Source of the DNA: Streptomyces geranii
GTDB taxonomy: Bacteria; Actinomycetota; Actinomycetes; Streptomycetales; Streptomycetaceae
Length of the DNA: 64,000 bases
Reading direction: 5' to 3'
Assembly (NCBI RefSeq): GCF_002954775.1
Contig: NZ_PJME01000004.1
Span: 62,001-126,000 of the forward strand
The position numbers were made by a program, and so were the translations under genes. Under the pieces are notes generated by a model. The model was given only the letters and a program-made list of their open reading frames with translations. It did not search any database and was not told the DNA's origin. Shown here one piece after another: positions 58,531-64,000 of the stretch (position 1 is its first letter; each line of letters starts with the position of its first letter).

Positions 58531-59363
58531 GCAGCATCCGGATCGCAGCCGCCGCCGCCCACTTCGGCCGCGACCTGGAGTTCGACCTCGCCCGCATCGC
58601 GAAGATCGTCGACGACGCACGGGCGGCCGGCGCCGGACTGCTCGTCCTGCCCGACGCCGCCCTCGGCGGCTACCTCGCCGACCTGCGCCACCCCGACCCC
58701 GCCGCGCTGCCCCCGGCCCTCAAGCCCGACGACCCGCTGATCCTCCAAGTCGCCCGCCTGGCCGCCGAGATGGTGGTCTGCGTCGGCTACTGCGAGGACG
58801 GCGGCACCGAGCGCTACAACGCCGCCGTGTGCGTCAGCGGCGACGGTGTCCTCGGCCGCCACCGGAAGGTCCACCTCCCGGCCGGTGAGGTCGCCGCGTA
58901 CGCGCCCGGCGACCGCTTCGACGCCTTCGACACCCCGGTCGGGCGGATCGGGATGCTGATCGACTACGACAAGACGTTCCCCGAGTCGGCCCGTACCCTG
59001 GCCCTGGACGGCGCCGAGATCCTCGCCTGCCTGTCCGCCTGGCCGACCAGCATCACCAACCGCGCCCCGCGCATGGCCCAGGACCGCCAGGCCAAGCTCT
59101 TCGACCTGTACGACCAGGCCCGCGCCGCCGAGAACCAGGTCGTCCTCGCCTCCTCCAACCAGACCGGCGCCCTGGGTGGCATGCGCTTCCTCGGCCAGTC
59201 CAAGGTCGTCGGCCCGGGCGGCGACATCCTCGCCCGCACCTGGGCCAAGGCGGGCCTCGCGGTCGCCGAGCTGGACGTCGCCGCCGAGATCGACCGCGCC
59301 CGCCGCGTCCTGCGCCACCTGGACGAGCGCAGGCCCGCCGCCTACCGGGAGACCCCGTCATGA
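58527..59363 (+). CDS. carbon-nitrogen hydrolase paralogue lacking the catalytic Cys and Glu
   Basis: A 278-residue homologue of the preceding gene, clearly a tandem duplicate (AHFGRDLEFDLARIAKIVDDARAAG, GDGVLGRHRKVHLPAG, ENQVVLASSNQTGALGGMRF). Two triad residues are changed: Glu43 is Asp (LPDAALGGY) and the nucleophile Cys is Asp146 (MLIDYDKTFPE; codon GAC where the partner has TGC). Lys114 is kept. It should not make the thioester intermediate. Because the reading frame is intact and overlaps both neighbours by 4 bases, a non-catalytic subunit or altered chemistry is more likely than decay. Confidence 0.9.
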   Translation: MSSIRIAAAAAHFGRDLEFDLARIAKIVDDARAAGAGLLVLPDAALGGYLADLRHPDPAALPPALKPDDPLILQVARLAAEMVVCVGYCEDGGTERYNAAVCVSGDGVLGRHRKVHLPAGEVAAYAPGDRFDAFDTPVGRIGMLIDYDKTFPESARTLALDGAEILACLSAWPTSITNRAPRMAQDRQAKLFDLYDQARAAENQVVLASSNQTGALGGMRFLGQSKVVGPGGDILARTWAKAGLAVAELDVAAEIDRARRVLRHLDERRPAAYRETPS

Positions 59364-60472
59364 CCACGCTGCGGATCGCCCTGCTCAGCTACTCGACCCG
59401 GCCGCGTGGCGGCGTCGTCCACACCCTCGCCCTCGCCGAGGCACTGGCCGCCACCGGACAGGACGTCACGGTGTGGTCCCTGGGCAGGGGCGGCGACGCC
59501 ACCTTCTTCCGACCCGTGGACCCGGCCGTACGCGTCCGGATCGTGCCCTTCCCGGACGGGCCCGAGGACGAGACGGTCGGCGAACGCGTCCTGCGCTCCA
59601 TCACGACCCTCGGCGCGGCCTTCGATCCCGCCCCCTACGACATCGTCCACGCCCAGGACTGCATCAGCGCCAACGCGGCGGGAGGCCGCTGCGTCCGCAC
59701 CGTCCACCACATCGACCACTTCACCACCCCCGAACTGGCCGCCTGTCACGAACGCGCGATCATCGAGCCGCACGCGCACGTGTGCGTCTCCCGCGCCGTC
59801 GCCGACGAACTCGCCCAGGGCTGGGGACTCAAGGCCGAGGTGATCCCCAACGGGGTGGCGTACGAGCGGTTCGCGACCACCGATCCGGCGGCGCGGGCCG
59901 CCTGGCGCGCACGGCTGGGCCGGTACGTCCTGACCGTCGGCGGCATCGAACCCCGCAAGGGCTCCCTCGACCTCCTGGAGGCGTACGCCCTGCTGCGCGC
60001 CGAACACCCGGACGTGCGGTTGGTCGTCGCGGGCGGGGAGACCCTCTTCGACTACCGCGACTACCGGACCCGCTGGGAGGCACGGGCGGCGGAACTCGGC
60101 GTCGAACCCGTCGTCCTCGGCCCGGTCCCCGACGACGCCCTCCCGGCGCTCGTCGCAGCCGCCGGGGCGTTCGCCTTCCCCTCCCTCAAGGAGGGCTTCG
60201 GCCTCGCCGCGATGGAGGCGCTGGCCGCCGGAGTCCCCCTGGTCGTCCGCGACCTCCCCGTCCTGCGCGAGGTCTTCGGCCCCGCCGCCCGCTTCGGCGC
60301 CACCCCTGAAGACCTCGCCGCCGAACTGTCCCTCGCCCTCACCCGGCCCGACGCGGCCGGACAGGCCGAGGGCCGCCGACTGGCCGCCGCCCACACCTGG
60401 GACACGGCCGCCCGGCGCCACCTGGACTTCTACCGCTCGCTCGACCGACCGGCCGACGCCAGGGCCTCGTAG
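59360..60472 (+). CDS. MSMEG_0565 family glycosyltransferase
   Basis: A 370-residue GT4-type glycosyltransferase with two Rossmann domains: N-terminal YSTRPRGGVVHTLALAEALAATGQDVTVW and C-terminal VLTVGGIEPRKGSLDLLEAYALL, VAAAGAFAFPSLKEGFGLAAMEALAAGVPLVV (E-x7-E motif). It is a constant member of the Nit1C-type cluster; the acceptor is unknown. It overlaps the previous gene by 4 bases and ends the operon. Confidence 0.88.
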   Translation: MTTLRIALLSYSTRPRGGVVHTLALAEALAATGQDVTVWSLGRGGDATFFRPVDPAVRVRIVPFPDGPEDETVGERVLRSITTLGAAFDPAPYDIVHAQDCISANAAGGRCVRTVHHIDHFTTPELAACHERAIIEPHAHVCVSRAVADELAQGWGLKAEVIPNGVAYERFATTDPAARAAWRARLGRYVLTVGGIEPRKGSLDLLEAYALLRAEHPDVRLVVAGGETLFDYRDYRTRWEARAAELGVEPVVLGPVPDDALPALVAAAGAFAFPSLKEGFGLAAMEALAAGVPLVVRDLPVLREVFGPAARFGATPEDLAAELSLALTRPDAAGQAEGRRLAAAHTWDTAARRHLDFYRSLDRPADARAS

Positions 60473-60679
60473 TACCGGAGCAGGAGGCGGCGGCACGCGC
60501 GCGTACCGCAGATCGAGTAGTCGGTCCTCCGTATGCGGCAGGCGACAGTGCCACCTCCGGTACGACGACGTGAGGGCCCTCCCCGGGAGAGGCTGATCCG
60601 GGCGGCGGACGCGGGCGCAGATTTCCCCGGCGCGTCCGCCGCCCGCCATGGGGTCCAGGCCCCGCACCCGGAGAGGCCT

Positions 60680-61909
60680 ATGACCAACCGACTGGAGTAC
60701 CACCTGGGTCGCAGGCCCACCGCCACGGACGTACTCATGGTCCTGGGACTGTTCGGCACGGTCAGCGTCGGCGCCTCGATCGCCATCCCCGGCATCAGCC
60801 AGCCGGAGGAGAACTGGCCCGCCGTGGCGCTCGCCACGATCTCCTGCCTCAGCCAGCTCAAGTCCCGCACCCATCCGCGCGCGGGAGTCGTCGTGGCCAC
60901 GGTCTGTACGGTGATCACCCTCGCCCTGGGCTATCTGCTGACCCCCCTGCTGCTCGCGCCGCTCATGATCGCCCTGTACCGGCTGGCCGCCGCCACCGAC
61001 CCCGCGACCACCCGCGTGTACGGCGCCCTGACGATGGCCGTGGTGGTCACCTCCGGGGTGTTCGACGCGCCCTCGACCGGCATCCTGCTGCTGCGCACCG
61101 TCGGACCCGTGCTGTGGCTGATGCTGCCCCTGGTCGGCGGCGGCCGGGACCGGCTGCGCCGTGACTACACCGACTCCGTGCAGGCCCGTGCCTCCTACGC
61201 CGAGCGCACCCGCGAGGAGGAGGCCCGGCTGCGGGTCGCCGAGGAACGGATGCGGATCGCCCGTGAACTCCACGACGTCGTCGCCCACCACATGGCCGTC
61301 GCCAACGCCCAGGCCGGCACCGCCCGTCACCTCGCGCCCAACCACCCCGAACAGGCGATGAGACTCCTCGACGAGCTGTCGGTCACCACATCGTCCGCGC
61401 TCCTCGAACTCCGGGCCACAGTGGGGGTGTTGCGCCAGACCGGCGACCCCGACACCGACCCCCTGGAACCCGCGCCCGGCCTGGACCGCCTGCCCGAGCT
61501 GATCGCGAGCTGCGAGACCGCCGGTGTCGAGGTCACCGTCACGACCGAAGGGGAGCCCCGGCCGCTGTCACCGGGCGTGGACCTCACGGCGTACCGGATC
61601 GTCCAGGAGGCCCTCACCAACGTCACCAAGCACGGCGCGGGCAACGGGGCCCGTATCCGGCTCACCTACTCCGGCTCCCGGCTGCTCGTCTCCGTCACCA
61701 ACGACGCGTCCGCCGGCGCGCCCTCGGTGCCCGGAGGCGGCTACGGCCTGATGGGCATGCGCGAACGCGCCCACTCCGTCGGCGGCGACCTGCACGCCGG
61801 GCCCCGCCCGGAGGGCGGCTTCGAGGTGGCGACGGCACTGCCGCTGCACTCCACGGCCCCGGAGAGGAAGCCGCTGCACTCCATCGCCCCGGAGGGGAGG
61901 ACCCGGTGA
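60680..61909 (+). CDS. sensor histidine kinase (HisKA_3), apparently orphan
   Basis: A 409-residue kinase: four to five N-terminal helices (MVLGLFGTVSVGASIAIPGI, VATVCTVITLALGYLLTPLLL...), phospho-acceptor His in RIARELHDVVAHHMAVANAQ, and HATPase_c with QEALTNVTKHGAGNG and GGGYGLMGMRERAHS. GAGAGG precedes ATG 60680. Streptomyces kinases of this type are normally followed by a NarL-type regulator starting in a GTGA overlap. A GTGA is present (61906), but the frame that follows (MSTGGRGTVAVALVLTGAGA) has no receiver aspartates, so the partner is missing or elsewhere. Confidence 0.85.
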   Translation: MTNRLEYHLGRRPTATDVLMVLGLFGTVSVGASIAIPGISQPEENWPAVALATISCLSQLKSRTHPRAGVVVATVCTVITLALGYLLTPLLLAPLMIALYRLAAATDPATTRVYGALTMAVVVTSGVFDAPSTGILLLRTVGPVLWLMLPLVGGGRDRLRRDYTDSVQARASYAERTREEEARLRVAEERMRIARELHDVVAHHMAVANAQAGTARHLAPNHPEQAMRLLDELSVTTSSALLELRATVGVLRQTGDPDTDPLEPAPGLDRLPELIASCETAGVEVTVTTEGEPRPLSPGVDLTAYRIVQEALTNVTKHGAGNGARIRLTYSGSRLLVSVTNDASAGAPSVPGGGYGLMGMRERAHSVGGDLHAGPRPEGGFEVATALPLHSTAPERKPLHSIAPEGRTR

Positions 61910-62062
61910 GCACGGGAGGGCGGGGGACGGTCGCAGTCGCCCTCGTGCTCACCGGAGCCGGTGCGTGGGCGGACGCCGTGGTCCGGGCCACGGATCATGG
62001 CGGGGTCCGCGTGTCAGAATGGGACGACCCGTTCTCCGTACGCCCTTCATCGAGGTCCTGCC

Positions 62063-62725
62063 GTGTCCCAGCCCGCCGGTCGCGTGCCGCAGCGAAGCAA
62101 CGCACGGTCCAACCGGGCGCGCATCCTGGCCACCGCCCGCCAGGAACTGGGGCGGAACCCCGACATCACCCTGGAGGAGCTGGCCCGCGCCTCCGGTGTC
62201 GTCAGGCGCACCCTCTTCGGTCACTTCCCCGGCCGGGCGGCCCTCCTGGAGGCACTGGCAGAGGAGGCCGCCGACGCTCTCCGGGACGCCGTGGCGGTCG
62301 GGACGAAGGCGGCCGAACCCGCCGAACCCGCCGAACGGGCGCTCGCGCACTTCTCGTTGTCGATGTGGCCGGTCGGCGACCGCTACCGGATGCTCCTCGC
62401 GCTCGCCCAGCGGGACCTGGGCAGGGCACGCGTCGCCGAACTCCTGCAGCCCGCCCGCGTCAAGATCACGGCCATCGTCGAACGCGGCCAGCGGGAAGGC
62501 GTCTTCGAGGCCCATCTGGCGCCCGGGGTGCTCAGCGCCGCGCTGGAGGCGATGACGATCGCGCTGCTGGAGGAGGTCAACACCGGGGCCCTGGAGGACG
62601 ACGGGACCCGGGTGGCCGTCGCGCTGCTCATCGCGGCCGGGGTGCCGGCGAAGCGGGCGCGTGAAGTGGTCGCGGACGTGGCGGCCGAGGTGGTCGACGT
62701 GGTCGAGGTCGCCGACGACGACTGA
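62063..62725 (+). CDS. TetR-family transcriptional regulator
   Basis: A 220-residue TetR regulator with N-terminal HTH (NRARILATARQELGRNPDITLEELARASGVVRRTLFGHFPGRAALLEAL) and a helical ligand domain. The GTG start at 62063 has GAGG at seven bases; the frame is open upstream to 61961. It is convergent with the DHA2-type exporter gene (62949, minus), so it may regulate that exporter, although TetR targets usually are divergent. Ends in a terminator. Confidence 0.88.
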   Translation: MSQPAGRVPQRSNARSNRARILATARQELGRNPDITLEELARASGVVRRTLFGHFPGRAALLEALAEEAADALRDAVAVGTKAAEPAEPAERALAHFSLSMWPVGDRYRMLLALAQRDLGRARVAELLQPARVKITAIVERGQREGVFEAHLAPGVLSAALEAMTIALLEEVNTGALEDDGTRVAVALLIAAGVPAKRAREVVADVAAEVVDVVEVADDD

Positions 62726-62776
62726 GATCGTCGCTGCCTGCCTGGCTGGCGGCAGATGGCGGCCAAGGTACGAACA

Positions 62777-62802
62777 GACCCCGGCGCGCGGGCGCCGGGG
62801 TC
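62777..62802 (+). terminator. terminator of the TetR gene
   Basis: GACCCCGGCGC (62777-62787) and GCGCCGGGGTC (62792-62802) form a perfect 11-bp stem with a 4-base loop, followed by TTCGCGTCT, 51 bases past the TetR stop. Confidence 0.75.
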
Positions 62803-62912
62803 TTCGCGTCTGTGTGTGGGGGTGACGTGAGAAGGGGACGGTGCCGGGCGTCCCCTCCCGGCACCGTTCACCTGGGCCGTGCGCCGCTCAGGCACGGCCC
62901 GTATCGGGGTGT

Positions 62913-62937
62913 GAGGCCGGGAAGGATTCCCGGCCTC
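62913..62937 (-). terminator. terminator of the MFS exporter gene
   Basis: GAGGCCGGGAA (62913-62923) and TTCCCGGCCTC (62927-62937) form a perfect 11-bp stem with a GGA loop, 11 bases beyond the stop of the minus-strand transporter at 62949. Confidence 0.75.
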
Positions 62938-62948
62938 GGGGGTGTGGC

Positions 62949-64000
62949 TCAGGCGGAGTGCACGGTCGTGGTGTCCGTCGCCGACTCAGCTGTCTCAGTC
63001 GTCTCAGCAGACTCGATCGTGTCAGCCGACTCAGCCGTCTCGGTCGACTGAGCCGTCTCTGTGGTCTCGGCCGACTTGGTCGTCTCAGCCGTCTTCTGCG
63101 GAGCGCCCTTCGTGCTGCGTCCCCGGCCCGGCAGGACCGCGATGACGATCAGGGTTCCGGCGGCCATGATGATCGCGCCGATCAGGCTGGTGTGGGCGAT
63201 GGCATGGGCGAAGGACTCGTGGACCGCGCCGAGGAGGCTCTGGGCCTGCTGGGCGCCGCCCTGGGGGTTCTTCGCGACCTGCTCGGCGACCGCGACGCCG
63301 CCGCCCACCGAGTCCTTGGCGGTGTCCAGCGCGTCGGCCGGGAGCTGCCCGCCGACCAGGCCGACAAGCTTGTCCTTGTACGAGGTGGCCAGGAGCGAGC
63401 CGAGGATCGCGATGCCCAGCGAGGCACCGAGTTCGAGCGCGGTGTCGTTGGCGCCGCCGCCCACGCCCAGCTCCGACTCGGGGAACGACCCCATGATGGT
63501 GTCCGTCGCCGGGGCCAGGCTCAGGCCGATCGCGAAGCCGAGCATCAGCAGCGGCGCCAGGAAGTCGCCGTACGTCGAGCCGGACTCGATCAGCGTGAGC
63601 AGGAACACGCCCGCCGTACCGATCACCATGCCCGTGCCGACCACCGCCTTCACGCCCAGCTTCGGGGCGAGCCGCCCGGTCACCGCGGCGCCGACGAAGA
63701 CGGCACCGGCCAGCGGCAGCAGCCGTACACCGGTCTCCAGGGCGTTGTAGTCGAGGACGAACTGCAGGAACTGCGTGGAGTAGTAGATCGAGCCGAAGGT
63801 GCCGAAGAAGAAGAACAGCACCGCGAGCATCGAGCCGCTGAAGGGGCGCTCCGCGAACTTGCGCACGTTCAGCATGGGGTGCGGGTGCCGCAGCTCCCAG
63901 GCGACGAAGGCCAGCAGACCGACACCGGCGACCACGGCCGCGCCGATCGGGCCGGCTCCCCAGCCGAAGTGCGGGCCCTCGATGGTCGCGTACACCAGGG
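62949..64000 (-). CDS. MFS transporter, DHA2 (EmrB/QacA) drug-export type, 5' end outside the window
   Basis: The visible 348 residues are the C-terminal two thirds of a 14-helix DHA2 exporter; the frame runs off the window edge. Helices include FSGSMLAVLFFFFGTFGSIYYSTQFLQFVL, MVIGTAGVFLLTLIE, LGFAIGLSLAPATDTIMGS (the P-rich motif region) and IIMAAGTLIVIAVLP. The final ~55 residues are an acidic, Thr/Glu/Ser repeat tail (KTAETTKSAETTETAQSTET and similar), coded by a short imperfect repeat at 62960-63095. It exports drugs or metabolites by proton antiport; substrate unknown. Confidence 0.88.
   Translation of the reverse strand, partial: LVYATIEGPHFGWGAGPIGAAVVAGVGLLAFVAWELRHPHPMLNVRKFAERPFSGSMLAVLFFFFGTFGSIYYSTQFLQFVLDYNALETGVRLLPLAGAVFVGAAVTGRLAPKLGVKAVVGTGMVIGTAGVFLLTLIESGSTYGDFLAPLLMLGFAIGLSLAPATDTIMGSFPESELGVGGGANDTALELGASLGIAILGSLLATSYKDKLVGLVGGQLPADALDTAKDSVGGGVAVAEQVAKNPQGGAQQAQSLLGAVHESFAHAIAHTSLIGAIIMAAGTLIVIAVLPGRGRSTKGAPQKTAETTKSAETTETAQSTETAESADTIESAETTETAESATDTTTVHSA

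Noticed and set aside
61906..62664. Response-regulator gene following the histidine kinase
   Set aside because: The GTG in the GTGA overlap opens a frame, but the translation lacks the acidic pair, the phospho-acceptor Asp and the Lys of receivers. After 62063 it is a shadow of the TetR gene.
1..64000. tRNA, rRNA, CRISPR array, prophage or plasmid-type origin
   Set aside because: No cloverleaf-like tract, regular spacer-repeat pattern, phage structural gene or clustered DnaA boxes was noticed on reading. A dedicated scan (tRNAscan-type, CRISPR finder) was not possible.

Overview
This is a high-GC actinobacterial chromosome segment, almost certainly Streptomyces. GC-rich third codon positions, frequent GTG and occasional TTG starts, 1- to 4-base operon overlaps, and Streptomyces-typical families (DUF6479, DUF6629, DUF6745, DUF5990, MSMEG_05xx and STM401x families) all point there. 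Functions are read from the translated sequence and recall of protein families; no search was run.

Layout. 0-10 kb: a PucR-type regulator, DUF6479, a methyltransferase, DUF6629, a DUF485/cation symporter pair, a ferredoxin-NADP reductase behind a DtxR/IdeR-type iron box, and a sortase-anchored DUF1996 wall protein. 10-16 kb: a close relative of the Pseudomonas syringae ethylene-forming enzyme, a divergent pair of GAF-LuxR regulators, the stump of an amidohydrolase gene, DUF2993 and an aldo/keto reductase. 16-23 kb: a DEAD-box helicase, a 171-bp palindromic element and an IS701-type insertion sequence, both at CTAG, then an ABC transporter/two-component operon whose last stop codon lies in the IS target duplication. 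23-26 kb: a class M sirtuin and a zinc-type macrodomain protein flanking an AraC-like regulator, an ADP-ribosylation/de-ADP-ribosylation module. 26-28 kb: two NTF2-like proteins and an unknown protein.

28-34 kb: a complete STM4011-STM4015 cassette (two radical SAM enzymes, a sulfatase-like hydrolase, an ATP-grasp-like protein, an LRR protein). 34-36 kb: DUF6745 and small proteins. 36-41 kb: a PaaX-like regulator divergent from a nitrate/sulfonate/THI5-type ABC transporter. 41-48 kb: a carbohydrate ABC transporter without its own ATPase, two Gfo/Idh/MocA oxidoreductases and a divergent ROK regulator, with a perfect-arm inverted repeat between them. 48-51.6 kb: DJ-1/PfpI, a Dyp peroxidase, TauE/SafE, an arsenate reductase gene with an internal deletion that removes the active site, and DUF5990.

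51.8-60.5 kb: a tightly overlapping nine-gene operon of the nitrogen-starvation/Nit1C type (MSMEG_0565-0572 families). It differs from the form I know: two ~280-residue carbon-nitrogen hydrolases occupy the nitrilase slot, and the second has Asp in place of the catalytic Cys. The acetyltransferase-AIR synthase fusion carries two in-frame copies of a Streptomyces dispersed repeat in its linker. 60.6-64 kb: an apparently orphan histidine kinase, a TetR regulator and a DHA2-type MFS exporter cut by the window edge.

No rRNA, tRNA, CRISPR array or prophage was seen. Apart from the IS/palindrome stretch no gene-free gap exceeds about 300 bases.
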